DNA of 64,000 nucleotides. Origin: Aquilaria yunnanensis (Eukaryota > Streptophyta > Magnoliopsida > Malvales > Thymelaeaceae). Both the position numbers and the translations under genes were made by a program. Location: positions 91,615,501 to 91,679,500 of the forward strand of contig CM077595.1 in NCBI GenBank assembly GCA_039654915.1, in the 5' to 3' direction. The notes under the pieces are model-generated. The model had not been told where the DNA came from and did no database searches. It was given only the letters and a program-made list of their open reading frames with translations. The stretch's first letter is position 1, and every line of letters starts with the position of its first letter. Positions 32,041-43,459 of the stretch are shown piece after piece.

Positions 32041-32338
32041 CGGCGAATTGTTGGACCTTGAGTTTCAGTATGACAGAATTTTCAGTTGAATGTCCAATTG
32101 AACCTTTTTGATAATCATATTTGGCATTTGGGTCATTCCAACTTGGAAGATGAGGCTACTTGGTCTTTGCTACCGTTGATATAGGTGATAGCAGAATGCT
32201 TTCTTCAGCCAAAACTGTGATTAACTTTCTGTCAATAATGAATTTCATTTTTTGGTGTAATGAGGAGGGAATTGCTCCGGCCATATTTTTTATCTTGGAC
32301 TCTATATCTATGAGACGTCCTTCGGTTTGTTCTGCCAT
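32041..32338 (-). pseudogene. Scrambled gag/protease remnants (nested)
   Basis: Three short pieces in a row. (1) The gag N-terminus MAEQTEGRLIDIESKIKNMA (from 32338), matching the outer gag start. (2) PSSLHQKMKFIIDRKLITVL, which resembles the protease-RT linker region of Tat/Ogre polyproteins. (3) A decayed nucleocapsid-type module with the KGSIGHSTEN core, its Cys lost. The order and gaps show repeated internal deletion of a once-autonomous ancestor. Confidence 0.6.
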
Positions 32339-33247
32339 TAGTCTTGTTTGGAGCCGAGTTGGATATCGGTGTTGAGGTCCAATTTTACCTTTTTAAAGTG
32401 AGATTCATTTTACTAGATTTTACATGTATATGATTGATGCAATGGATGCATGCCATATAAAGTGAGATTATGTTTTTATCAGACTTTATATGCACGTGAT
32501 TAATGTAATGCATGCATGCGATGGATGAGTTTGCTTATCCATTATCGTAGAACTTCAAAACTTTTAGTTGTCATTATAAAGACCAAAAAGTTAGTAAAGT
32601 TTAATGCGTGGTTTTGATGTATGAAGAGTAATTGCACAAAACAGAAGTACAAGAAAAGAAAGATAAGGTTATTAATAAGTTAAATAATAATTAACAACTC
32701 ATGAAGTATTATGGATAAACAAGTTAAAACCATACGAAGAAAAGTGTAGAGTAACAACACAGCATAACAAGGATATACTTATGGCGTTGGTAAAATGGTA
32801 GAAATTCTATGGTCAGTTCTATGGTTAAGTGGGGAGTTCTATATGCATAAGGTGGTTTATCAAAAAGGCAGGGGATAGTTCCCGAATCCCGTCACTAAAT
32901 CATAGTGACGGCCCGATTCCTTACCCTCTAGGGTTTATATAAGGAATGGATTAATTCGAGTCGTAGCTTTTCGTGGGCCCATGCAGAGACTAACCGTCTC
33001 AGAAGGCAATACACTACTTTGCTACTTTGAAACCGGTGAAGGCTTGGAGACCGTGGCCTCACAAGGACAGCAACACCAATTCCGCTTAGAAAGAATCGTG
33101 TTTGATTTAAGGAAGCTCGGGTATAGAGCTTCATTTTGTGAATGCGTTATGCATGTTTACTTAAGTAAATATAATATATAAATCCACATAAAAATAAACA
33201 AAACAGAACAAAATAAATCAACTTTTAGGCTTGACTCACTAACCAGG
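32339..33247 (-). other. 5' leader of nested element
   Basis: Between primer site and gag remnant. It contains one to two units of the TTATATGCACGTGATTAATG repeat (32400-32530), expanded in the outer element, and a leader ORF of about 68 codons (32928-33134, minus) whose core SLHRFQSSKVVYCLLRRLVS is also in the outer leader (38088-38300). The ORF may be a uORF; no function is assigned. Confidence 0.5.
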
Positions 33248-33266
33248 ATCCCCAGTGGAGTCGCCA
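33248..33266 (-). promoter_or_regulatory. Primer binding site (nested)
   Basis: The plus strand ATCCCCAGTGGAGTCGCCA ends in CCA like a tRNA 3' end, so the element RNA carries its complement, three bases inside the 5' LTR. Ogre-type elements are described as using tRNA-Arg; this matches that type, but the tRNA identity is not checked. Confidence 0.82.
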
Positions 33267-33269
33267 AGC

Positions 33270-36200
33270 TGTGGCAACGTCGGGTTTTCTGGAGTCGCCA
33301 CCAATCCGTTTACCTAGGTCGATTGGACACCTTAAAATTGGTCTGCGAGAGTTCGGGGATCGGGAGTACGGTTACGCTAAAACAATATTGTTATAGCGCC
33401 CAAAATTGGCACCTTAGTTGATTTTAATTTTGTTTTACTTTGCTTTTAAATAATTTTCAGTTAATTTTCAAAATTAGAAATTTTAACTGAATTAGTCGAA
33501 ATGTGGATTTTTAAGTTAATTTGTATAGAATTTTATACTTCCGAACCATGGACTCTGCCGAGTCATTTGGACACGGAATTTGGTGAAATTTTAATCCATA
33601 TCGTAAAAATATGGATTTTTATCTTTTTATTTAATTTATTTATTTTAAAAGTTAATATTTTCCAAACCGTAGATCCTGCCGGATCATCCGGATATGAAAA
33701 TTAATTTAAATTTAATTATTTAATTAATTAATAAACGGTACACGCAAACTGAATTTTCCTAAATGTGATTTTTTTTTATTATATTAAAACTAATTTTAGA
33801 TTAACTATTAAAAAGTCTATCCAAATCTAATTATGTTTAATATTAATTCCTAAACTAATTCATAATTATCCAAACAAAACTATAAAAGGAAAACATAAGT
33901 AAAACAATGACCAATTTGTAAATCAGAACAACATTAGAGGCTCAATTAGACAAATCAAATAAATTCAGGGGTAAATTATTTATTAAAAATATTTATCTAA
34001 ACTAATCACACAATTATGTTTAATATTAATTTCTTTAAGTTTATTCATACTCTTAATCAAATGAACAAACAAAAACATAAAAGAAAATAAACATTAGTGA
34101 CCAAATTGTAAATCGAAACAACCTAAAAGTCTCAGATGAACAAATCAAATAAATCCAGGGAGTAAATTATTTATTAAAATCACCAATCTAACATAATCAT
34201 ATAATTAAACTTAATGTAAATTCCTAAGTTAATTTATGCCTTTAATTAACTAAACAAACAAACAAAAAAAAAACACAAAAAGAAAATAAGTAAATCAGCG
34301 ACTAAATTATGAATCAAAACAACATTGGAGTCTCGATTAGATAAATCAAATAAATCCAGGGGTAAAACTAGAATTATGCCGAACTTATGACTTTCAGATC
34401 AAATCCGGGTCGACAACGGGTTGGTTTGCGATCTGGTTTTCATTATTTAATTTTAATTAATTTTTTTTTTGTTTTGTTTGTTTTAAATAATTTCAATTAA
34501 TATCCAAACCATGGATTCTAACCGAACCACCTGGATATGGACGAAGGATTGATTTCGGATTTTATTAATTACTAAGGGCGGATCTCTGAAATTTGCCATG
34601 TGTTATAAAATTGATCTCTTATTAAATCTCTTCCTAATTTCTAGATGATGAGAAAAGTAAGCATACATGAGCAATTAATTTACTAATTATTCTTATATCC
34701 TATTAATATTTTTTATTTTCAAGATGCATTATGAGATCTAAATTACAATTATAAGAACCAGAAAATATAAAAATGAATTAAACATTCCAAAATGATATGC
34801 CTATATAGATTTAATGACTTAATTTGATAGATGACAAATTAAACAGAACAAAGAGAGAAATCAAAGAAAGTAAAATAAATAAAGAAGTAAGTAAATAAAT
34901 AAATAAGTAAAAAAAAATAGATAGTCAAGTAAGTAAGTAAATAAATCAACCGATGAGTAAATAAAGAGAACAAATAAAAAGAAAACAAACAAAAAAAAAA
35001 AAAACAAAACAAAAGAGACAACATGAAGTAAAACACATAAGTCATATTTTGTATAAACTTAATAATTAAAATTAATGCAAAGCTCAAACAGACAAAATAA
35101 ATAAAACAAAAGAAAAGAGAAATCAATAAAAATCCTGCTGTTAGTGACTGATCTGCGAGATAAAATGAAGTTAGTGACTCATATGAAATAAAATTAGAAG
35201 ATGGAGGATTGAATAAGGGTTTTACCCAAAAAAAAAAACTTTGACTTGGTCAAAATAAAAGATGCGTCTGGCGTCTTCGTCTTCTTCTTTTGTTTTTCCG
35301 GCGTCGGGACGATGGTGGCGCTGCAGCAAAAGGGGACGGCAGGGCGACCGAGGGGGAAGTCTAAGCGCGGCACGAAGCACGGGCGCGGCGTGGTGGAGCA
35401 AGGGAATAGCTTCAGTGGCGGTTCCATCTCCGGAACCGAGGACAGACAGGGAATCTCGACGCCGCCGGTGGCTGTGGCTGATGGACGATGGCGCACTGAG
35501 TAGCTACCTTCAGGCTTCACGAGGTCGATGAAGACGGAGCGAGCGAGGCGGCGAGCAGATGAGGGATTGCGAGAGCGAGCTACGGTCAGCGTCACCGCGT
35601 CTGCCAACTGCCGAGGGAGGCAGCAGCAACAGCAACTGAGATGGATTTATAGCCCAGCCACAGTCGCCAATCATATACCACCCAGCAGGAAATATTTTGT
35701 TCTTTCGAGCGAAAGAGATGAATCGTGGGCGTGGGCCTTGAGCTTGGAAGAGTACGCGGCGAACTTCTGAGGGAGAGGAGGAGGAAACAATTGAAGTAGG
35801 AGAAGGTGAGAGAGAGATCATCCTGGAGAGAGAGAAAGAGAGAGAGAAGAGAGTCGAGAGAAGGAAATTAGTTCTGTGTGGCCAGAGAAGATGGTTGTTT
35901 GCGAGGGAGGAAGGAAAATTGAGAGTGAAAAGCTGTTGTGAGAGAGAGAGAGGGAGAGCCTTCGGGAGAGAGAGAGCTTAGGGAGCAGGTGAGAGATCCG
36001 CTCCAGCTAGGAGCTTCCTGAGTGAGAGAGCTAAGAAGGCCCCCTGCTAAATAGAAACGAGAAGAAGAAAGGAGAAGGCTCCAGAGGGCCTCGAAGTCTC
36101 TGGAGATGAGATTTTTTTATTTTTATTATTATTTTAACTAATAATAAATTTTTAATTTTTAATTTAACACACACAAACAGATATATTATTATATTTTATT

Positions 36201-36348
36201 TATTTTTTTTTTAAACTTATAAAATAAAAATGCCCCCATCCTAAACTAATTGTTATCAATAAATATAAAATATTATTTTTAATTTAATTAATATTTTTTA
36301 ATTAATTAATTTTTTTTTATGAAGGTCGGACGAAATTGGGTGTCAACA
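33270..36348 (-). repeat. 5' LTR of nested element
   Basis: 3079 bp. Compared with 18785-21905 it has one ACCATGGACTCTGCCGAGTC unit instead of two; otherwise it is nearly identical (for example CTTCC/TTTCC near 35297, one change in the GA tract, and GGACGAAATT/GGACAAAATT at the end). Confidence 0.93.
35645..35652 (-). promoter_or_regulatory. TATA box of nested 5' LTR
   Basis: CTATAAAT on the minus strand, in the LTR that would drive the element's transcript. The CT-rich tracts at 35820-36000 lie upstream of it in that sense. Confidence 0.7.
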
Positions 36349-36353
36349 CTTAG
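36349..36353. repeat. Target-site duplication CTTAG (right, nested element)
   Basis: Matches 18780-18784. Confidence 0.92.
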
Positions 36354-36902
36354 ATACCACTGCAATGCTGATTTTGTGAGACTTTCCTGAAAAAGTGCAA
36401 TCCACACCTTTTCATCTTTTGTGAGTGGTTGTAGTTTCCTTAGGAACAGTGTGATGTGAGTGATGGGATCACTCGTTCCGTCGTATTTTACGAAATCCGG
36501 TACTTTAAAATCCGAAGGGATTATGACGTCTGGCACTAAGCAGAGGTCATCCACTGAGAGAGATCCGAATATATTACCTCCTTCAATGGCTCGCAGTCTC
36601 TTCTCTATTGTTTCGAGTTTTTGAGATTTTCCTTCTTCCTTTGGTGGTGTCTTCTTCTCTTCATACACAGTGTCTTGTTTCAGGTGAACACTAGCAGACT
36701 GTCCTGGTTCCTGAAACAGGTTTTCTTGGACTGAGACTCGTTGCGGAGTGAATCCCGGAGGATAAGTGGGATCTTGTGCTTCTTTGATGGGAACTTGAGT
36801 TACTTTCTCCTTGATTAGTTCCATGAATTGTCTTATCTGTTCTGCCATACCTTCTATCTTGGACTCCATCTCTATAAGACGTCCTTCGGCTTGTTCTGCC
36901 AT
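36349..36902 (-). pseudogene. gag: gag, 5' part (outer element), interrupted by nested insertion
   Basis: Starts MAEQAEGRLIEMESKIEGMA and includes the Tat/Ogre capsid landmarks YPPGFTPQ, DLCLVPDVIIP, FKVPDFVKYDGTSDPITH and a FQESLTKSALQWYL segment, then runs into CTTAG and the nested LTR. Its reading frame resumes at 18784. Without the insertion this would be the capsid N-terminal and part of the C-terminal domain. Other breaks are listed for the 3' part. Confidence 0.85.
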
Positions 36903-36959
36903 TAATCTTGTTTGAAGCCGAGTTGAATATCGGTGTTGAGGTCCAATTTTACCTTTTTA

Positions 36960-37685
36960 AAGGAATATTTATTTTATTAGATTCTATGCGTATATGATTG
37001 ATGTGATGGATGCATGCAATGAGATTATGTTTTTATCAAAATTTATATGCACGTGATTGATGTAATGGAATGCATGCAATGAGATTATTTTTATCAGATT
37101 TTATATGCGTGTGATTGATGTAATGGATGCATGCAATATAAAGTGAGATTATGTTTTTATCAGACTTTATATGCACGTGATTAATGTAATGGAATGCATG
37201 CAATGAGATTATTTTTATCAAATTTTATATGCATGTGATTAATGTAATGGAATGCATGCAATGAGATTATTTTTATCAGATTTTATATGCGTGTGATTGA
37301 TGTAATGGAATGCATGCAATGAGATTATTTTTATCAGACTTTATATGCACGTGATTAATGTAATGGAATGCATGCAATGATATTATTTTTATCAGATTTT
37401 ATATGCGTGTGATTGATGTAATGGATGCATGCAATATAAAGTGAGATTATGTTTTTATCAGACTTTATATACACGTGATTAATGTAATGGAATGCATGCA
37501 ATGAGATTATTTTTATCAAATTTTATATGCATGTGATTAATGTAATGGAATGCATGCAATGAGATTATTTTTATCAGATTTTATATGCGTGTGATTGATG
37601 TAATGAAATGCATGCAATGAGATTATTTTTATCAGACTTTATATGCACGTGATTAATGTAATGGAATGCATGCAATGAGTGAGTT
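36960..37685. repeat. ~60-bp tandem repeat in outer leader (TGCATGCAATGAGATTAT type)
   Basis: About 11-12 units of TTATATGC(A/G)(C/T)GTGATT(A/G)ATG plus TAATGGAATGCATGCAATGA, arranged as a two-unit higher-order pattern. Each unit has the palindrome TGCATGCA. The nested element has only one to two units, so the array expanded in this copy. It sits in the transcribed leader, where packaging signals usually lie. Confidence 0.85.
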
Positions 37686-37689
37686 TGCT

Positions 37690-38402
37690 TATCCAATATC
37701 ATGGAACTTCAAGACTTTTAGTTGTCATTATAAAGACCAAAAAGTTAGCAAAGTTTAATGCGTGATTTTGATGTATGAAGAGTAATTGCACAAAACAGAA
37801 GTACAAGAAAAGAAAGATAAGGTTATTAATAAGTTAAATAACAATTAACAACTCATGAACTATTATGGATAAACAAGTTAAAACCATACGAAGAAAAGTG
37901 TAGAGTAACAACACAGCATAACAAGGATATACTTATGGCGTTGGTAAAATGGTAGAAATTCTATGGTCAGTTCTATGGTTAAGTGGGGAGTTCTATATGC
38001 ATAAGGTGGTTTATCAAAAAGGCAAGGGATAGTTCCCGAATCCCGTCACTAAATCATAGTGACGGCCCGATTCCTTACCCTCTAGGGTTAATGTAAGGAA
38101 TGGATTAATTCGAGTCGTAGCTTTTCGTGGGCCCATGCAGAGACTAACCGTCTCAGAAGGCAATACACTACTTTGCTACTTTGAAACCGGTGAAGGCTTG
38201 GAGACCATGGCCTCTCAAGGACAACAACACCAATTCCGCTTAGAAAGAACGTGTTCGCTTTGAAGAAGCTCGGGTATAGAGCTTCATATTGTGAATGCAT
38301 AATGCATGTTTACCTAAGTAAATATAACATATAAATCCACATAAATATAAGCAAAGCAAATCAAAATAAATCAACTTGTAGGCTCGACTCACTAACGTCG
38401 AC
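37690..38402 (-). other. 5' leader of outer element (non-repeat part)
   Basis: Homologous to 32540-33247. Holds a leader ORF (38088-38300, minus) with core LHRFQSSKVVYCLLRRLVSA shared by both elements, and a second frame starting in the primer site region. Possible uORFs; no known family. Confidence 0.45.
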
Positions 38403-38421
38403 ATCCCCAGTGGAGTCGCCA
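38403..38421 (-). promoter_or_regulatory. Primer binding site (outer)
   Basis: Plus strand ATCCCCAGTGGAGTCGCCA, identical to that of the nested element and three bases inside the 5' LTR. It confirms that 38425-42064 is the 5' LTR. Confidence 0.82.
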
Positions 38422-38424
38422 AGC

Positions 38425-41400
38425 TGTGGCAACGTCGAGGTCTTCTGGAGTTGCCACCAATCGGTTTACCTAGGTCGATTGGACACCTTAAAATTGGTCT
38501 GCGAGAGTTCGGGGATCGGGAGTACGGTTACGCTAAAACAACTTTGTTATAGCGCCCAAAATTGGCACCTTAGTTGATTTTAATTTTGTTTTGCTTTGCT
38601 TTTAGAAAATATTCAGTTAATTTTCAAACTAGAAATTTTAACTGAATTAATCGGATGCGGATTTTTAAATTAATTTATATAAAATTTGATACTTCCGAAC
38701 CATGGACTCTGCCGAGTCATTTGGACACAGAAGATTTTGATTCCGAACCATGGACTCTGCCGAGTCATTTGGACACGGAATTTGGTGAAATTTTAAACAA
38801 TTTTATCCATATTGTAAAAATATGGATTTTTATCTTTTTATTTAATTTATTTATTTAAAAAGTTTGATATTTTCCAAACCGTAGATCCTGCCGGATCATC
38901 CGGATATGGAAATTGATTTATCGTAATTATTTAATTCTTATTATTATGAAATTAATTTTTAAATGGTAATTCTTTTTGTTTATGAATGATTTTTAATACT
39001 AACTAAAAAATTTATCTTTATATTTTTACTTCTTTTTTTACTTTCTTTCTTTTTCTTCTTTTTTACTTATTTTTACTTATTTTTAATTTTCTTTTAATTT
39101 CTTTTCTTTTCTTTCTTTCTTTCTTTTCTTTTTCTTTTTCTTTCTTTTATCTTTCTTTTCTTTTTCTTATCTTTCCTTTCTTTTCTTTATCTTATCTTTC
39201 TTTTATTTTTCTTTCTTATCTTTCTTTTATTTTTCTTGTCTTTTCTTTCTTTCTTTTCTTTTTCTTATCTTTTCTTTTATTTTTTTTTATCATTCTTTTC
39301 TTTTTCTTATCTTTTCTTTTATTTTTTTTCTTATCTTTTTTTTCTTTCTTATCTTTCTTTTATTTTTCTTTCTTATCTTTCTTTTATTTTTCTTATCTTT
39401 CTTTTTTTTTTTTTTGATTTTTTTCTTGTTTAATGAAGGATATTTATTATTTAAATAATTACTTAATTTATAAAAGAATTCAAAAGTAATTAATTTTTTT
39501 ATAAGAAAGTTAATTAATTAATCTTGAGATTTATTTTATGTTTATTCAAAAAAAGAAATAAATTAATTAAGAAAGATTTATATTTTATGTTATGTTTGTT
39601 CTTTTTATTTAATAAAAGATAAACAAAAAAAAAATTATTAAATCAAGATCTTATTTATTCAGTAAAGAAACCAAAAATTATATGTATATTTTAAAATAAT
39701 AAAAGTCTTAATATTTTATTTTGTTTTATTTTGTTTTGATAAAAGATTAACCAAAAGTAATTGTTTAATTAAGAAAATCAAAAATTTATATGTATATTTT
39801 AAACAAAAGAAGAAAAGTTTTGATATTTATTTAATTTGTTTTGGAATAAAATATTATTTAACCAAAAATTTATATGTATTTTAAAACAAAATTTTTGATA
39901 TTTATATTTTTCTGTATATTCTTTTTTGTTTAATGAAAGATTTTTTTAATTTTAATTTATATCTTTGAAAATATATAAGTCTAAAATATCTAAGAGAAAA
40001 TTTAAATTTTTATTATTTTCGAAATCATTTGACTAAGATTTTTATAAAGGAAACAAAAATTTATATCTTTTCATTATTTTAAAAAGAAATAAGTAAAAAT
40101 ATTACTGAATAAAATATTAGCCCAAAATTTTTATTCTTTTTATTCTTTTTATTAATAAAGAAAAAAAACTAAAAAGTTATATTTTATTATTTTAATAAAT
40201 AATTAATATATTAGTCCAAAGTTTTTTTATTTTTAATAAAGAAAAATTTATTTACAAATTTTATTTAAAAATATTTCCAAGCCATGGATCCTGGCGGATC
40301 ATTTGGTCATGGATTTTTAATTTTTGTTAAATTTTAATTATTTAATTAATTACTAATTTTAATTATAATTTTATTGGATTTTTCTTGAATTTTTAATTTT
40401 AAAGATATGTTTAAAAAGAATTGATTTGTATATTTTTTTAGAATTATTTAATTATTTCTATTTATTAATTTTAACAAAAAGGAATAAAAAGTCAACTTTT
40501 TTATTTTTAAAGAAATAATAAAAAATAAAAATAATTGGCTTTTAAAAATAATTTTTTATTAGCCTTAATAATTAATTACAAAATAACCTTCTTTTAATTT
40601 TCATTTATTTATTTATTAGTAAAGGGTAAAGGTGAATTAAATAAAAATAAAGTGGGGCTTTTTGGCCATCCACTTTAAAAATAAATAATAATAAAGGTTA
40701 CCAAAGTTGATTAAATTAATTAACAACAATAATAAAAATTAGCCAAATTTAATTAATTGTTAACAACAATAATAAAAAGTTAGTCAAGTTAATTAATTAA
40801 CAACAATAATAAAAAGTTAGCCAAGTTAATTAATTAATAACAATAATAAAAGTTAGCCAAATTAATTAATTGTTAATTAACCAAATTAATTAAATTAATT
40901 AATTAACAAGAATAATAAAAAGTTAGACAATTTAATTAATTATTAACAACAATAATAATAAAGGTTAGTAAAAATTAGCAAGTTAGTTGTTAGTTGTTAA
41001 TAACAACAAAAAAAGAAAAAAGGTTAGTAATAATAACAATAATAAACAAATAAATAAACAAGTAAAAAAAAATAAAAGAGTTAATTAATTAATTTTCTGC
41101 AAAGACAAAATAAAAAGGTTAGTGACTTAATAGAAAGAAATTGAAAAGATGATGGGTGAAACAGGGGTTTACCCTTTTGAATTAAAATTTTGAATTCCTG
41201 GGAAACGAAAACAGAGCACACGCGAGGGAGGAAGGGGGGGGCGACGGAGCGCTGTGACGGCGTGACGGCAGCACGGCGGCGGCGTGACGAGACGACGACG
41301 GCGAAGTGGGGAGGCGACGGGCGACGGCGTGACCGCGTGACGGCAGCGACGGAGCAAAAGAGAGGAGAGACAGCGAGTGAAACGGAAGAGAGAGAAGGGA

Positions 41401-41960
41401 AGAAGATGGTCTGATCGTAAGAAAACAAAGTTTGGGACTTTCTGGGCAGAGGGAGGATAAGCTAGGGAATAAGGCTGTAATTTTATCTTTTTTTAAAACG
41501 GAGCTCTAAGCTTTTTCTCTATTTTCTTTCTGTATTCAGCACTAAATTTGGAGGCCTATTTATAGAGGAATTTTGGCCGAACTGTTGATGGATAAATTAA
41601 TAAAAAATTTCAAACTTATCTTTTAAATTGGTAAAATAACAATTTCAGCCCTTTACGTCTCTCATCCTCTTGATAAGTTCTTGAAGCTTCTGATTTTGAC
41701 AATTTTATCGTTTTCTGTCAATTTGGGCCAGAAACGTCGGTCGACCCAAAAATTCATGTGACAAACTACCAAATGCTCCTGGAACTTTCAGAATTTGTCA
41801 ATTTTTCCCGAAACTTCTTAATTTTGTTATTTTTACCTCAAACTTTTAAATTTTGCCATTTTTTTGGAGTTTTCTTTTTTTCTTTCAAATACACACATAT
41901 ATCATTTTAAATCAAATCTTCACAAAACAAAAATGTATTTTAAACTAATTAAAATTTTTA

Positions 41961-41995
<35 letters not shown>

Positions 41996-42064
41996 TTTTT
42001 AATTTCTTTTATTTAATTTCTTTTAAAAAAAATTTTTATGGTCGGACGAAATTGGGTGTCAACA
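38425..42064 (-). repeat. 5' LTR of outer element
   Basis: 3640 bp, TG...CA ends. It is longer than the 3' LTR because of a larger CTTT tract (39020-39420). Other differences are small substitutions and short indels, for example an extra GTGACCGC near 41330 in the GC-rich leader. Confidence 0.92.
41556..41565 (-). promoter_or_regulatory. TATA box of outer 5' LTR
   Basis: CTATAAATAG on the minus strand; this copy would drive transcription of the element. Confidence 0.7.
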
Positions 42065-42069
42065 AGAAA
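42065..42069. repeat. Target-site duplication AGAAA (right, outer element)
   Basis: Matches 4000-4004. Confidence 0.9.
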
Positions 42070-43295
42070 CATTTAGGACGAAAACAAACTAACGTAGAAA
42101 TAGGAGGGCTAAAGGCACTTTTGCATTGAGAAACAATAGTGGGTTAAGGATGGAACGGTTCCGGAAGTGGAGAAGCGATGGTAGATGGAGCGTGGATGTT
42201 GAGAAGCTATAGTGGACGGAGCATGGAAGTGTGAATCGAAGCGCAGAAGTGGAGAAACGACGGCGAACGGGAGTGTGGAAGTGGAGAAATGGAGGTGAAG
42301 TGCGAATCGAACTGTGGAAGTGTAAGGAAGAAGGCAACGGAGGGAAGAGAATCAGCGACGAAGGGAAGAAGAGATGATGAGATTTCCGGCCATGTAACCG
42401 AATAACCAGTAGAACCGGGTGCCCCAACCATTTCTCTTCTCATATCCTAATCTGCTGGTTGAATAAGAAAGAAATTAACATTTGGGACTAAAATGATTAA
42501 AAAGGGAAAAATATAGTTATGGTGGTAATTTTGACCAAATATTAATCTGGAGGAATGGACGGCTGTGATTGGGGGGGCACGGTACCAGTCTGGGGTGGGT
42601 ATTTTAGAATCTTCTTGGTTTAACACCTTACACATACTCCTTGTTTATTTGGTTTGAACGAATCCCTAATCTACCTAATAAAGTCCTCAACTTCTGAACT
42701 TTTGTCTTAATGGAGGTCAATCAGTCACTTTCACTATTAAATTTGATAGAATCTCATTAAAAAATACTAACTTTTGCATCTAAATTTCACTATCAAATTT
42801 AATCGTAGGAGTGATTAACTGATATTGAATTAGGACAATCAAACTCTAACACAACTGTACAATACTAGAAAGTTTAATACTATCTTCGTTCATATTTTTT
42901 GACACATTTCACATTTTGCTTAATTTATTTATATTATTGTTTGATAAAAAAATTTAAAAGAATATATATAGAACTATAAGTCTTCATTAATCATTTATAT
43001 GTAAATTTTTTTATTTATATAATAAAATATTTAAAATAAAAAATTATAAATTAGTTAGTGTGAATGGTGAATATTGTAAAGAATTGAAGTATTATTACAA
43101 CCGTTTAATATGAAACGTCAAAGTTTGTACACTGAACGGACATTATTTAATATTTTGAGTTACTAATTAGATACCAATTTTTTTATTCATATACCATATA
43201 CATAGCTAAGCTTGAAGAAAGCTGTTTGACGATGGTCTAATGATCGTTGATCCTCTCTGCTTTTGCTTCACGAGGAAGGAACTGGAAATGAGCCA
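42070..43295. other. Intergenic, with GC-richer degenerate repeats
   Basis: Positions 42150-42340 hold diverged units around GTGGAGAA and GGAAGTG; minus-strand frames there are low-complexity. Near 42740-42810 a short inverted repeat (TAAATTTGATAG...CTATCAAATTTA) suggests a decayed MITE. No gene is supported. Confidence 0.4.
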
Positions 43296-43459
43296 TCAGT
43301 CAATCTTCCTGAATTCGTTCCGATCCCACATGCACGCCCGAGCTCCACCAGAACCGACCTTTCGAGCCAGGCCAGCCAGCTGACTTGAGCCTCTTAGAGA
43401 AGCAAGAGATATTGGGGGGAAAGCAACGAGAGTTTCAATAAAAAAAAGAACTAAGAGAG

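Larger units (their letters stand above)
18785..36348 (-). mobile_element. Nested young Tat/Ogre-like LTR retrotransposon with intact NABP-like x3 + LOG cargo
   Basis: 17,564 bp, bounded by CTTAG duplications, minus orientation (5' LTR 33270-36348, 3' LTR 18785-21905). By eye the LTRs differ by only a handful of substitutions plus a roughly 50-bp duplication and homopolymer changes, so insertion was very recent. It shares the primer site, purine tract, hairpin array and cargo order with the outer element, but its LTR middle differs. Gag is reduced to scrambled fragments (32041-32338) and no pol is found, yet all three NABP-like ORFs and LOG are open. It must therefore have moved using proteins from another element. 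Confidence 0.92.
4005..42064 (-). mobile_element. Outer Tat/Ogre-like LTR retrotransposon, non-autonomous, with NABP-like and LOG cargo
   Basis: A 38,060-bp span bounded by AGAAA duplications. About 20.5 kb is the element itself; the rest is a nested relative at 18785-36348. Minus orientation is shown by gag, by the tRNA-complementary primer site next to the right LTR and by the purine tract next to the left LTR. The 5' LTR is 38425-42064 and the 3' LTR 4005-7437. Order in transcription: leader with tandem repeats, gag (split by the nested element), repeat-rich decayed region, three NABP-like ORFs, LOG, hairpin array, 3' LTR. The gag sequence and the large LTRs starting TGTTGACACC point to the Tat/Ogre branch of Ty3/gypsy. 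I find no reverse transcriptase, RNase H or integrase, so mobilisation would need a helper element. By eye its LTRs differ by about 1% plus indels. Confidence 0.9.

Noticed and set aside
32156..32338. 60-residue ORF as an independent gene
   Set aside because: It is a join of a gag N-terminus and a protease-linker-like piece, so a deletion product.
18785..36348. Reading the four LTR copies as tandem elements or as two separate solo events
   Set aside because: The paired target duplications (AGAAA outermost, CTTAG inner) and the continuation of gag across 18784/36349 show simple nesting.
42089..42443. Ser/Pro/His-rich ORFs next to the outer element
   Set aside because: Low-complexity translation of a degenerate GGAAGTGGAGAA-type repeat; no promoter, splice or domain support.
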